Source: Candidatus Binatia bacterium | Lineage (GTDB): Bacteria; Desulfobacterota; Binatia; UBA1149; CAITLU01 | Assembly (NCBI GenBank): GCA_036493895.1 | Contig: DASXOZ010000072.1 | Location: forward strand, 49,822-113,821 | DNA: 64,000 nucleotides | Reading direction: 5' to 3' | In this document: positions 8,510-17,489 of the stretch, one piece after another | Position numbering within the stretch: position 1 is the first letter of the stretch | How the letters are laid out: every line of letters begins with the position of its first letter | Position numbers and translations under genes: made by a program | The notes under the pieces: generated by a model | What the model was told of the DNA's origin: nothing | Seen by the model: only the letters and a program-made list of their open reading frames with translations | Database searches by the model: none

Positions 8510-10612
8510 TCACAGAAGCTGCCGCTTGATGTTGATCGAGATCAACTCGTGGTCGCGCCGGAAACTCTCGGGCAGCGACGATGGCGGGGCGGTCGACACG
8601 ACGCCGGTATGGCTGTCGGAGCCGTAGGCGGTGGCCGTCAGGCTGAGATCGAGCTTGCCGATATGCCAGATGATCGAGGAATTGGCCGACCACGCGTTGC
8701 TGTCGGTCAGTCCCGAGATGTTCGAGTAGGAACCGCCGATGGCCAGCACGAGATTGCGGCTGAAGAGCTGCTTGGTGATCGTGCCCGAGACCGTGATGAT
8801 TCTTTCGTAGTACCGCGGCGTCGTGTAGGGCGCCTCTCCTCCGAGGAAGTGACGGTCGAGGAATGTCGCCGTCGTGTACGTCGTGATCGTGCGGGTGATC
8901 GGGCCCACGTACTGCAGCTCGGCGCGCCACGCGTCGTACGGATTGCTCGCCCATTCCAGGCGCTGGTACTCGCCGCGGGCGCGCACGGGGCCGTACAGCA
9001 GGCGCACTCCGGTGGAATAACTGTCGGAGTCGATCGGGGTGCCCGGATAGACGCCGCTCAGCACGCTGGAGCGCACGGCGGTGTAGCGAAAATACGGCGT
9101 CACGAGCTGGTTGAACAGCTCGACGCTGGCACTGCCGGTGCCGTCGTCGGTCTGCAGCTCGTACTCGCCGGTGCTCTGCGAGTAGCTGAGGTAGAAATCG
9201 TAGCTGCCGGGTACGACGAATTCGACGGGCAGCGAGAGGATCTGGACCTCGAACGGCTCGACCAGCGTGTTGACGAAATAATGGACGCCCTCCACCAGCT
9301 GGATCGTCTCGAACGGAGGGATCGGCGAACGCAGCAGCACGACGATCGACGAGGGATCGACGTCCGTGCGCCGCAGCGTGAACGTTCCCGGCACCGCGGT
9401 GCCCGTGTAAGGGTCGGCCACGACGTCGGTCATGCCGTGGTTGTCGAAATCGCTGCGCTCGAAGCTGCCGCCGACGAGCACGCGCCCGTGCGGGACCTGC
9501 TTCGTGTACTGGACGTCCACGCCGTTCGACAGCTCGGTGGAGTTGCCTCCGCTGGTGTCGTGCACGTCGCGAAGGAAGCGGTAGGTGGTGTCGACGCTTT
9601 CGTAGAGCCGGTTGACGACGTCGAACCGCGCGCTGTTGCCGTCGTCGGAATAGTGGCGGTCCGGCAGCGTGATGGGACCTGGGTTGGCGATGTCGCTGGT
9701 GTCGTCGTGCATCCGCCATTCGAGGTCGGTGCGGAAGTTCCACGGCAGGTACAGCGAGAACAGCTCCCACCACGCAAGCTGCTTGGTGTCGTAGCTGTTC
9801 TGGTTGTCCTGCTTCTGGTCGAAGGTGTTGTCGGAGAAGTTCGACGACAGCGTCGCTTTCTTCAGGTCGATCACGTTGCCGACCAGTGATTCGAGGGAGC
9901 TGCCGTCCAGTCCGTTGGAGTCGGTGTACCACGACGGGTGGACCGAGCCGTTGAACGTGAGCTGCCGGCCGCTCTCCCAGCGCTTGAAGTACTCGCCGTC
10001 GACGAGCACGCGCTGGACGTCCGAGTTGCTGCCGGTCGTGTTCATCTGCGAATCGAGGAAGCCGGCATCGAAGAACCACGGTTTGCGCCGATAACGAAGG
10101 CTCACCCCGTAGTCGTCGGCGACGTTGTTGTGCGACGCCGCAGCCTGCTGCGGATACACGGGCTCGTAGCGCGTGGCGAACGTGAGGAGGTTGTACGGAT
10201 GATCCGGCAGCAGCGTCACGCGCGCGTCGTATTCGAGGCCTTCGCCGATGTCCCATCCCGTCGAGCCGAGGACCGAGCTGTCGTAACGCTCCTGCTTGAC
10301 GGCGCCGCCGAGCGACAGCCGGTAGCGAAGAAAGCGCGGGTCGTACGAATAGCCTTCGGTCGACAGCGTGAGCTTCTCGCGGATGAACGCGTCGTTCCAG
10401 GTGCTGTTCGGCGAGATGCCGTGGCTGTCGTCGTTTTCCCACGAGGCGAACGTCTCGAACCACGCGTGGTTCTCGATCGAGTGCGGCGCGAACAGGCTCC
10501 AGTCCCATTGCGCGAACGCGTCGCGAGGCGTGGCGGCGAGCAGCGCGCACGCTGTCGCTGCGGCGAGCGCGGCGACGGCAGGACGGCGTATCCTGTCGCG
10601 CGCCCGCGTCAT
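8510..10612 (-). CDS. Outer-membrane beta-barrel, MtrB/OmbB-like conduit porin
   Basis: This 700-residue protein has a signal peptide (ALLAATPRDAFA, then QWDW). The rest is made of alternating polar/aromatic strands with Tyr/Trp/Phe girdles and short Asp/Asn turns (for example LTFNGSVHPSWYTD, VRLLYGPVRARGEYQ), typical of a large beta-barrel. It has no heme sites. Length and context, beside a pentaheme lipoprotein and 12- and 15-heme cytochromes, match the porin of porin-cytochrome conduits (MtrB, OmbB), which sheathes cytochromes through the outer membrane. Assignment rests on architecture and neighbours. Its ATG overlaps the stop of the pentaheme gene as ATGA. The C-terminus ends in Leu rather than the usual Phe, a mild oddity. 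Confidence 0.86.
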   Translation of the reverse strand: MTRARDRIRRPAVAALAAATACALLAATPRDAFAQWDWSLFAPHSIENHAWFETFASWENDDSHGISPNSTWNDAFIREKLTLSTEGYSYDPRFLRYRLSLGGAVKQERYDSSVLGSTGWDIGEGLEYDARVTLLPDHPYNLLTFATRYEPVYPQQAAASHNNVADDYGVSLRYRRKPWFFDAGFLDSQMNTTGSNSDVQRVLVDGEYFKRWESGRQLTFNGSVHPSWYTDSNGLDGSSLESLVGNVIDLKKATLSSNFSDNTFDQKQDNQNSYDTKQLAWWELFSLYLPWNFRTDLEWRMHDDTSDIANPGPITLPDRHYSDDGNSARFDVVNRLYESVDTTYRFLRDVHDTSGGNSTELSNGVDVQYTKQVPHGRVLVGGSFERSDFDNHGMTDVVADPYTGTAVPGTFTLRRTDVDPSSIVVLLRSPIPPFETIQLVEGVHYFVNTLVEPFEVQILSLPVEFVVPGSYDFYLSYSQSTGEYELQTDDGTGSASVELFNQLVTPYFRYTAVRSSVLSGVYPGTPIDSDSYSTGVRLLYGPVRARGEYQRLEWASNPYDAWRAELQYVGPITRTITTYTTATFLDRHFLGGEAPYTTPRYYERIITVSGTITKQLFSRNLVLAIGGSYSNISGLTDSNAWSANSSIIWHIGKLDLSLTATAYGSDSHTGVVSTAPPSSLPESFRRDHELISINIKRQLL

Positions 10613-11139
10613 CGCAGCAGGTTCTCCTTGTCGCTCTGGTGCGGGTCATGGCAATCGGTGCAGCGCTTGTCGGCGTCGGCGTGGGCAGGCTCGTCGGCAA
10701 GAGTTTCGGCTTCGTGACAGCCGTGGCAGATGTCGTTCAGCTTGCCGGCAAGGATCCCGGGATAGGGACCGCTGTGGGGATCATGGCAGTCGAGGCACTC
10801 GCCGGATTCGAACGGGTCGTGAAGGACCTTCTTGTCGGGCCCGAACGTGTGGCAGTTGCGGCACAGCTTGTCCTTCGGAAGCACCAGCGTGTTGGACGCG
10901 ACCGACTGGTGGCACGCGCTGCAGAGCCTGGCCGCGTAGGGTCCGTGCTCGCGGTACGAAGCGCGCATCGGAACCGGCGCCGAAGCGTTCTTTGCGGCAC
11001 CGGCCGGCGCCGGCGCTGCCGGCGGCGGCACGCCGTCGAAGAACGTGCTGAGGGTCCGGTAACGCGTCGCGGGATCGCACGCCGTGCAGGCGAGCAGCAG
11101 TGCCAGCACTGCGATACCCGCGAAGCGAAACGATGCCAC
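10609..11139 (-). CDS. Pentaheme c-type cytochrome lipoprotein
   Basis: This 176-residue protein has a lipoprotein signal (VLALLLACTAC; Cys18 or Cys21 acylated), a Pro/Ala linker (PPPAAPAPAGAA), then five CXXCH sites: CSACH, CRNCH, CLDCH, CHGCH and CTDCH, with DPH pairs after two of them. Size and lipidation suit a small cytochrome plugging one side of the adjacent barrel, as OmaB/MtrA-type partners do, although those usually carry 8-10 hemes. Its stop codon overlaps the barrel's start (ATGA), the tightest coupling in the operon, which supports a stoichiometric barrel-cytochrome pair. Confidence 0.93.
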   Translation of the reverse strand: MASFRFAGIAVLALLLACTACDPATRYRTLSTFFDGVPPPAAPAPAGAAKNASAPVPMRASYREHGPYAARLCSACHQSVASNTLVLPKDKLCRNCHTFGPDKKVLHDPFESGECLDCHDPHSGPYPGILAGKLNDICHGCHEAETLADEPAHADADKRCTDCHDPHQSDKENLLR

Positions 11140-11157
11140 GACGGACGCCCCGCGTCG

Positions 11158-12318
11158 CTACTTGCCGGCGGGCGCGGGTGCAGGCGCGGGTGCGGCGGCG
11201 GCCTTGGCGCGGCGTTCTTCGATCTGCCGGAGCAGATCCGCCTCCGTGGGATACTGTGCTCCTTCCTGGTGTCCGAACCCGTAGACGTTGACCCGGTGCG
11301 GCCCGAACTGGCTGGTGACGAGCACGAGATAGTCGACGTGAAATCCCGGCTGGACGTACTCGCGCAGCAGTCCCACGTCGTCGTAGTCGATCGCGACTTT
11401 GGCGGGAAGGTCGAGGTTTCCCGGTCCCTGGCCCGGGCCGCCGAAGAACGTCGCGAGATGTCCGCCGGGCATGAAGATCTGCACGTTGTTGAACGCCGCG
11501 TCGACGGCGTAGACGAGCCCGTCGCGGTCGACGGCGACGCCTTTCGGACGTGCGAAGTGCCCGAGGTTGTCGCCGAGCCGGCCGAACGCGGCGATGTACT
11601 TTCCGTCGCGGTCGAGCTTGACGACCTGGAAGCGCGCGACGTCGGTGACGTAGAGAAAGCCGCTGGTGTCGAACGCGAGGTTGGTCGGGCGCGACAGCCG
11701 TGCGTCGCCCTCCGACTTGTCACCGAAGCTGGAGACCTGGCTGCCCGAGGCGATGTCGAAGACGACGATGCGGCCGTGGTCGAAGTCCGCGACATAGAGA
11801 CGGCCGCCGAATGCCGCGGCATCGACCGGCTTCCAGTCGCCAGGTTGGCCGTAGGCTCGGACGAACTGGTCACCCCGATCGAAGGCGACGACCTGGCCGC
11901 GCACCGGATCGGTGACGTACCTGGTGCCGTCCTGGCCGATGCTGATGTTGATCGGCTGCCGCAGCGCCCCCTGGCCCGTAGCGCCGGCCAGGTAGGAGAA
12001 CGTTTTCGCCTTCAGGTCGAAGACGGCGACGGTCGAATTGGTGTCGCAGGCATAGATGCGGCCGTCGGCCATCGCGACGCCGTAAGGTTTGTCGACGATG
12101 AGATCCTGCTTTTCGCCGATGACGAAGCGGTTGAAGGCCGACTGCCTCTCGATGTCCTTCAGGCCGGTGAACGACGTCAGGTACTGAATGCGCGGCAGGT
12201 CCGGCGCCGGCGGAAAGAATACCGGCGCCTGTGTCGCAGGTCTGGTTGCGCTGCAGCCCGCCAGGACCAGGGCGCCGAGGAGGCTCGCTACCAACCGACT
12301 TCGCGCTGCACAACCCAC
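11158..12318 (-). CDS. NHL-repeat beta-propeller lipoprotein, second copy
   Basis: From the GTG at 12318 (ribosome site GAGAGG, 7 bases upstream) the protein starts with a normal lipoprotein signal (SRLVASLLGALVLAGC). The frame stays open to an ATG at 12456 that directly abuts the radical SAM stop codon, but that would add 46 polar residues before the signal. The mature protein has NHL blades (for example RPKGVAVDRDGLVYAVD) and ends in a Lys/Ala/Pro-rich tail (EERRAKAAAAPAPAPAPAGK). It resembles the other NHL lipoprotein of the operon in the VAVDRDG-Y-VDA-F-NVQ core, so the two are probably paralogues. Expected location: periplasmic or outer face of a membrane, acting as a scaffold for the conduit. 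Confidence 0.86.
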   Translation of the reverse strand: MGCAARSRLVASLLGALVLAGCSATRPATQAPVFFPPAPDLPRIQYLTSFTGLKDIERQSAFNRFVIGEKQDLIVDKPYGVAMADGRIYACDTNSTVAVFDLKAKTFSYLAGATGQGALRQPINISIGQDGTRYVTDPVRGQVVAFDRGDQFVRAYGQPGDWKPVDAAAFGGRLYVADFDHGRIVVFDIASGSQVSSFGDKSEGDARLSRPTNLAFDTSGFLYVTDVARFQVVKLDRDGKYIAAFGRLGDNLGHFARPKGVAVDRDGLVYAVDAAFNNVQIFMPGGHLATFFGGPGQGPGNLDLPAKVAIDYDDVGLLREYVQPGFHVDYLVLVTSQFGPHRVNVYGFGHQEGAQYPTEADLLRQIEERRAKAAAAPAPAPAPAGK

Positions 12319-12456
12319 GTCCGTCCCTCTCTTTCGTCCCGAGCCGCGTCGTCGCTGCGCGAGGCCTCGTGCCGGCGGTTGCCCGAAGTCGTCTGTGCCG
12401 TCGAGCCTTCGTGGCCCGGGACGCGAAACGACGCCGTTGCTTGGCGCGCCATTCAT

Positions 12457-13665
12457 CTACAGACCGGCTATCGTATCCCAGGAAGCGCAGCCGCAACCAT
12501 CGCCGGCCTGTGGGCGCGGCGGCGGCTGGTAGACGCAAAGCGGGTCTTCGGCCAGCGCATCGCCGGTGGCGGCATAGGCACGTCCGCGCGAGCCGCCGCA
12601 GACTTCGTTCCAGCAACAGACGCCGCAGCGGCCGCCGAACAACTCGGGACGGCGAAGATCGCGAAGCAATGGCGCGTTGCGATAAATGTCGAGGATGTCG
12701 CGTTCACGCACGCTTCCCGCGACGACCGGCAGGAAGCCCGACGGCATCACCTCGCCCTTCCACGACACGAACAGGATGCCGTTGCCGTCGCGCATGCCGG
12801 CTCCGGCCACGGCCGCATCGGGCCCCTGGCCCCGCATTTCGAGCATCACGCGACGGACCATCGGAGCCTCGGTTGCCGACGTCACCAGGCCCAGATCGTG
12901 GCGCTGTGCGGCAACCCAGTGCAGCAACTCTTCGGCCTGCGCTGGTTCGATCTGCGGCAGCGAAGAGCCGCGCCCCGTGGTCACGAGGAAGAACAGGCTC
13001 CAGCGCTTTGCCTTCATGTCGCGCACGCGCTCGGCAATCGCCGGCATGTCGGCGAGCGTGTCGGCCGTGACCAGCGTATTGACCTGCAGCGCAATGCCGG
13101 CCTCGGCGATGTGAGCGGCGGCTTTCATCGTCAGCTCGAAGCAGCCCGGAATGCCGCGAAGCGCGTCGTGGCGCGGCGGGTCCGAGCCGTCGAGGCTGAG
13201 CGACATCGCACCGACCCCGCGGCGGGCAAGCTCGAGGATGACTTCCCGCGTCAGCTTCGGCGTGGCGCTCGGCGCCACGTCGACGTGGAGGCCGAGGCTT
13301 TTCGCAAAATCGAGAATCTCCCAGAAGTCGGGCCGTTCGAGCGGATCACCACCGGTGAGCACCACGGCAGGAGTGGGACGCGCGGTCGCAAGCGACCGCA
13401 GCACGTCGAACGCTTCCTCGGTCGACAGCTCGCCGGGCAGGCGCTGGTGCAGGGCTTCTGCCCGGCAATGCTTGCAGGCAAGCGCGCAGGCCCTGGTCAG
13501 CTCCCAGTAGACTCGCCTCGGCGCGTCATCATAGCGGCGGATCCTGCCGTCCTCGGGATGAGAGCCGGGATGACCGGTCGCCGCGGCGGCCGGTCGCGAA
13601 TGACCGGTCGCAGGGGCAGCCGGTCGCAAAGGTCGAGCGGAAATGTCCGTGGTGACAGCAGTCAT
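12457..13665 (-). CDS. Radical SAM/SPASM protein, NirJ/AhbD-like
   Basis: This 402-residue enzyme is the first gene of the cytochrome operon. The cluster motif is CALACKHC (Cys60, Cys64, Cys67), followed by LTGGDPLERPD. The C-terminal SPASM segment reads CGVCCWNEVCGG then SRGRAYAATGDALAEDPLC, closely like the pattern in heme d1 enzyme NirJ, alternative-heme-pathway enzyme AhbD and the BA_1875-type radical SAM family. Those relatives act on tetrapyrroles or peptides. A terminal DGCGCAS adds two more cysteines. Context suggests a role in heme supply or modification for the downstream cytochromes, which is inference. Residues 12-35 are a Pro/Ala/Gly/His-rich low-complexity stretch encoded by short direct repeats, so the true start may be downstream. 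Confidence 0.88.
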   Translation of the reverse strand: MTAVTTDISARPLRPAAPATGHSRPAAAATGHPGSHPEDGRIRRYDDAPRRVYWELTRACALACKHCRAEALHQRLPGELSTEEAFDVLRSLATARPTPAVVLTGGDPLERPDFWEILDFAKSLGLHVDVAPSATPKLTREVILELARRGVGAMSLSLDGSDPPRHDALRGIPGCFELTMKAAAHIAEAGIALQVNTLVTADTLADMPAIAERVRDMKAKRWSLFFLVTTGRGSSLPQIEPAQAEELLHWVAAQRHDLGLVTSATEAPMVRRVMLEMRGQGPDAAVAGAGMRDGNGILFVSWKGEVMPSGFLPVVAGSVRERDILDIYRNAPLLRDLRRPELFGGRCGVCCWNEVCGGSRGRAYAATGDALAEDPLCVYQPPPRPQAGDGCGCASWDTIAGL

Positions 13666-13677
13666 GAGTCACCCGAA

Positions 13678-13692
13678 GCCAGAGTCGTGCCA
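13678..13692 (-). promoter_or_regulatory. Possible sigma-54 promoter for the minus-strand cytochrome operon
   Basis: On the minus strand the sequence reads TGGCAC-GACTC-TGGC, matching the -24/-12 consensus TGGCAC-N5-TTGC at all but one base with exact GG-N10-GC spacing. Transcription would start near 13666, right at the annotated ATG, implying a leaderless message or a later start codon for the radical SAM gene. That awkward fit lowers confidence. Confidence 0.3.
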
Positions 13693-13900
13693 CCGAACGG
13701 CTGGCGCCGTTCCGCGATCTGGCAAAGCAGTGCAGGTCTGCGAATCCGCGAGGTCATCGGCTGTCGGCAGGTGTCGGCAGAAGGCTGCGCTCTGTTGCGT
13801 CTCTCCTAAATCAGAGAATCCGTGCCGCGCTTTTCCCATCCATGATAAGTTCCAGGATCGCGGGGGCGTCTAAGCCCTGACATTTCACGGACCTGCCTAA

Positions 13901-13916
13901 GGGCACGGATCTTGCG
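13901..13916 (+). promoter_or_regulatory. Sigma-54-type promoter upstream of the plus-strand cytochromes
   Basis: GGGCAC-GGATC-TTGC matches the RpoN consensus TGGCAC-N5-TTGC at nine of ten fixed positions and keeps GG-N10-GC spacing. Transcription would start near 13927, leaving a leader of about 70 bases and a strong ribosome site (AAGGAGGAG) before the ATG at 13997. RpoN control of multiheme cytochromes is known in Geobacter. The rest of the 331-base divergent gap (13666-13996) holds no gene that I can support; an enhancer-binding-protein site should lie between about 13700 and 13830. Confidence 0.5.
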
Positions 13917-13996
13917 AATCCGGCGCCAGCCACGAAGCTGCAAACTCGGCCCCGGGTGTTCTGGGGCCACTTCAGATCGGCAAGGAGGAGCCGGCC

Positions 13997-16900
13997 ATGA
14001 CGAACCATAAATGCGCCATCGCGACCGCTCCTGCCTCTGCCGGTACAAAGAAGGTGGGTCCCATGACTCCACGACGCCGGTTCCTGCTGTCCCGCCGCAC
14101 AGTCCTGTCGCTCGTCGCCGGTATCGCGATCCCGATGCTCGCCACCGGCCCGGCCGCTGCATTCTACCCGCCGGACGGGGCGAAGCCCGACGGCTCGGGC
14201 GGCTACATGATCCCCGCAGACGGGATGTGTGTGATCGGCATCAACGGCGACGGCACTGCCACCGGCGGCACGATGCAGGTCGACTGGTCGATCACCAATG
14301 CGCGCGACTGCGCGGCGTATACGAAGTCCGCCGACAGCTCGGTCGACCTCAAGTCGATGACGACGCAGGCCGCTTGCACGAACGCGGGCAGCGCGGGCAA
14401 CGACGGCTACAAGCACGTATGGTCGACCAGCATCTGCTACGACACCGTCAACAGCCGCGGAATCTCCCGCGTCGACCTCGATAATACCGCCGGCATGTGC
14501 ACGTCGCTCGGCGGCACCATCGTGACGACGGGCAAGTGCGTCGCCTACGGATGGATCTACCGTAATCGCAAGGCCGACGGCACGTTGCCGGTTTCCGGCA
14601 GCGGCATCAGCACCACCAGCGGCGTACAGTTCAGCGACGGCCTCGGCTTCTGCGCGACGACGATGCGCATGACGAGCGCGTCCTACAGTTCCACCGCCAC
14701 CTGTCCGTCCTTCCACAACAGTGCGACGACGTCTCCGGGCGAGTGGCCGGCCTGCGCGAGCGTTGCCGCTCCTGGCGGCTGCCAGACGCAGACGGCGTAC
14801 GACCTCGGCCTCGGCTGGACGTTCACTTCACCGAACTGCCTGTTCACGTACGGCGTCAAGGGTGCCATCAATGCGACGGCGACCAATGCCGATGGCTCGA
14901 CACTGTCGGCCGGCACGGTCGTCGACCTCACGGCGTACACGAGCCAGGCCGGCTGTCTCGTGCACGGCTTCGTATGGGACAACTGGCTGCCGAACGCGAC
15001 GACGACGCTCGAAGACAACTCGGGCAATTTCACCGGCATTCCGGTCGGCTCCAAGATCCGCCGCCTCGACGCCCACACGACGATCGCCAACGGCGGCGGC
15101 AACTACTACAGCGGCACCGGTGCGATCTGCACGAAGTGCCACACCGACCAGTCGCGCTCCTACGCCGAGCGCAACAAGCCCGGATACGTGAAGACCGGGC
15201 ACCGCATGGCCGGTGACGCGACCGGCGAGCCGTTCCAGCCCTTCTTCACAGCGTCCAACTCGGATTGGGGACTTCAGGGTGTCGAGTGTGCGATGTGCCA
15301 CAGCACCGCCAAGCCCGCCCGCGACGACCTGATCCAGGTCGTCACTGCCGGAATCGTCGGACCGCCGCCGGCAGGTGCGCCGAAGAGCGCCAGCGGTCAC
15401 AACCAGACCGAAGAAGGCTCGCACGTGATGGACGTCTGCTACACGTGCCACGGGCAGGCCGCCTCGCCGAGCTCGGTCAATCCCGCGACCGTGATCCCTG
15501 TCTCGCACGGTGAGTTCAAGCTGACGGGCAAGGGTCTGAAACCCATCGTCAACATGTTCCTCAACAGCCCGCATGCGCAGTACTCGGGAAACAGCGACAA
15601 GGTCGATATCGGCAACAAGACCAAGTACCACAGCTTCTTCGTCGGTTACGTCTGCCGCGACGCGAACAGCATCGGCGGCGGCAACGAGCTGGGCACGATC
15701 GTCCGCAACGGCGTCAAGCAGTCGATTCCGCTCGTCGACACCGCCACCAACCCGGCTTGCACGAATCCCGCCGACGGCGGCGCGACCAGCGGCGCCGGAG
15801 GCTTCTGGGTTCCGGAAGGCGAAACCGTCGTTGCCGGCGGCTCTCCACCGGACACCGCGCAGGGCAACTGCTCCACCTGCCACGATGTGCACTGGAGCCT
15901 CAACGACACGAGCGCGAAGGCCGAGCCTCTGCGCCGCGAGTGCGACACCTGCCACGAGAAGAACCTCGCGATCATCAAGCACCCCGCGGGCACCGGAACT
16001 CCGCTCCAGGACGTGGCGACCGATCCGGCCGAGGCGTGCGTGTCGTGCCACATGCCGAACCGCGAGCACCTGTTCCGCATCAACGTGAATGCCGCCTACT
16101 CGGCGTTCCCGGACGCCTCGCTCGCCGACACGACGCTCAACACGTCGCCCGACGGCACCTACACCAACGCAGCGTGGGTCGACCTCGACCAGGCTTGCGG
16201 ACAGTGCCACGGCGGCGGAACCAGCCAGGCTTCGACCACAGGCAGCAGCACGGCCGGCTCGCCGGTCGTCACGGTGGCCTCGATTTCCGGCTTCACGGCC
16301 GGCCAGAGAGTCGCCGTCGGCGGCACCTTCGAAAGCCACATCCTGTCGATCGGCGCGGGCAGCCTCACGCTTGCGACCAGTGCGACCGATACGCTCGCCG
16401 CCGCCACCGTCGTCCAGAACCCGACCAAGGGCGGCGGCTACATGACCAAGACGACGCTGGCGACCAAGGCTGCCGGCATGCACAACGACGCGCCGACGGT
16501 GTACTTCGGCTACACGTACGGGTCGTCGTCCATGATTCTCAAGGTCAACGCGACGCAGACGATCTGCCTCAACACCTGCGACGTCTACGATTGGGACTGG
16601 GGCGACGGCACCGCGCACGGCTCGGGCGTGACGTCCACCCATACGTACGCGGCCGGCGGAACCTTCGCGGTCACGCTGACAGTGACGGACTTCGGTGCCG
16701 GTCCGGGCTCGAAGACCAAGAACATCAAGATCACGCAGGTCGACAATCCGCCGACGGTGGCCGGAGTGTGCGCGTTCAACGCGAACACCTGGACCGAGAT
16801 GGTGAGCGACCTGTCCAGCGACGACATCGGCCTTGCCAAGGTGACGGTGAACTGGGGCGACGGCAGCACGGTCGCATCCGATACGACTTCGCCGTACGGG

Positions 16901-17281
16901 CCTTTCACCCACGTCTACCTGGTTCCCGGAACGTTCACGGTGTCGCACACGGCGTACGACACGATCGGGCAGCAGAAGACGCAGGCGGCGGCATCCTGCC
17001 CGGCAGCGACGCCGTCACCGTTCAAGATCAGCGGCACGGTGTTCGCACCGAACGGCACCACTCCTCTGGCGTCCGCCGTGGTCCAGGCGATCCGCATGGG
17101 AGTCGTCGTCAAGGGTGTCTACACCGATGCGACCGGGGCGTACTCGATGACGGGTCTTACTCCCGGTGCCTACTCGCTGAAGGTGTCCAAGTCGCTTTAC
17201 ACCTTCGCGTTCCCGGCGGCTTCGAAGACCGTCGGACCCGACCAGCCCGGCACGAACATCACTGCGGTGACCGGCCCGTGA
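13997..17281 (+). CDS. Giant heptaheme cytochrome with PKD and carboxypeptidase-regulatory-like domains
   Basis: This 1094-residue secreted protein has a signal sequence (about residues 23-55) with a twin-Arg-like SRRTVLSL; apocytochromes normally use Sec, so this may be chance. Residues 55-370 lack heme motifs but hold many paired cysteines and Gly/Thr/Ser-rich repeats. Seven CXXCH sites lie between about 377 and 737: CTKCH, CAMCH, CYTCH, CSTCH, CDTCH, CVSCH and CGQCH. Two PKD-type Ig-like domains follow (DWDWGDGTAHGSG near 855; VNWGDGSTVASD near 955), then a C-terminal beta-sandwich (ISGTVFAPNGTTPLASA) of the carboxypeptidase-regulatory type. This suggests a cell-surface electron-transfer protein with an adhesive stalk. 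An ATG at 14063 is an alternative start with its own ribosome site. Confidence 0.93.
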   Translation: MTNHKCAIATAPASAGTKKVGPMTPRRRFLLSRRTVLSLVAGIAIPMLATGPAAAFYPPDGAKPDGSGGYMIPADGMCVIGINGDGTATGGTMQVDWSITNARDCAAYTKSADSSVDLKSMTTQAACTNAGSAGNDGYKHVWSTSICYDTVNSRGISRVDLDNTAGMCTSLGGTIVTTGKCVAYGWIYRNRKADGTLPVSGSGISTTSGVQFSDGLGFCATTMRMTSASYSSTATCPSFHNSATTSPGEWPACASVAAPGGCQTQTAYDLGLGWTFTSPNCLFTYGVKGAINATATNADGSTLSAGTVVDLTAYTSQAGCLVHGFVWDNWLPNATTTLEDNSGNFTGIPVGSKIRRLDAHTTIANGGGNYYSGTGAICTKCHTDQSRSYAERNKPGYVKTGHRMAGDATGEPFQPFFTASNSDWGLQGVECAMCHSTAKPARDDLIQVVTAGIVGPPPAGAPKSASGHNQTEEGSHVMDVCYTCHGQAASPSSVNPATVIPVSHGEFKLTGKGLKPIVNMFLNSPHAQYSGNSDKVDIGNKTKYHSFFVGYVCRDANSIGGGNELGTIVRNGVKQSIPLVDTATNPACTNPADGGATSGAGGFWVPEGETVVAGGSPPDTAQGNCSTCHDVHWSLNDTSAKAEPLRRECDTCHEKNLAIIKHPAGTGTPLQDVATDPAEACVSCHMPNREHLFRINVNAAYSAFPDASLADTTLNTSPDGTYTNAAWVDLDQACGQCHGGGTSQASTTGSSTAGSPVVTVASISGFTAGQRVAVGGTFESHILSIGAGSLTLATSATDTLAAATVVQNPTKGGGYMTKTTLATKAAGMHNDAPTVYFGYTYGSSSMILKVNATQTICLNTCDVYDWDWGDGTAHGSGVTSTHTYAAGGTFAVTLTVTDFGAGPGSKTKNIKITQVDNPPTVAGVCAFNANTWTEMVSDLSSDDIGLAKVTVNWGDGSTVASDTTSPYGPFTHVYLVPGTFTVSHTAYDTIGQQKTQAAASCPAATPSPFKISGTVFAPNGTTPLASAVVQAIRMGVVVKGVYTDATGAYSMTGLTPGAYSLKVSKSLYTFAFPAASKTVGPDQPGTNITAVTGP

Positions 17282-17390
17282 GCGCGCGGAGGGAACGGCG
17301 ATGAAGTCGAACATGACGCATACGGACACAAGCGAAGCGAAGCGCGCGACAGGAATGGAGAGAGCGATGAGCGCAGCACGAGTGAAATTC

Positions 17391-17480
17391 GAAGCCCGCA
17401 GCGGCCAGGATCGAAATTCCGCAGCCCGCAGCGGCGAGGATCGAAATTCCGCAGCCCGACAGGGCGAGGATCCAAAGGGA
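17391..17480. repeat. Three tandem 30-bp repeats in the cytochrome leader
   Basis: Units at 17391-17420, 17421-17450 and 17451-17480 follow a pattern starting GCAGCCCGCAGCGGC. Copies 1 and 2 differ at only two positions; copy 3 diverges at its 3' end, where it becomes the ribosome site. The repeats lie immediately upstream of the tetraheme cytochrome start, in the 208-base gap after the heptaheme gene. The period is a multiple of three and the frame stays open, but no signal peptide would sit at the N-terminus if it were translated, so I treat it as untranslated leader. Confidence 0.85.
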
Positions 17481-17489
17481 GGACGAGCC

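Noticed and set aside
10639..13809. Very long plus-strand frame (over 1000 codons) across the cytochrome operon
   Set aside because: It lies antisense to four recognisable genes (lipoprotein cytochrome, NHL, radical SAM) and has Arg/Ala/Asp-biased sequence without motifs.
13997..14170. Twin-arginine signal on the heptaheme cytochrome
   Set aside because: SRRTVL is close to the Tat motif, but c-type apocytochromes are exported unfolded by Sec, and the match lacks the usual Phe-Leu-Lys; noted only as an oddity.
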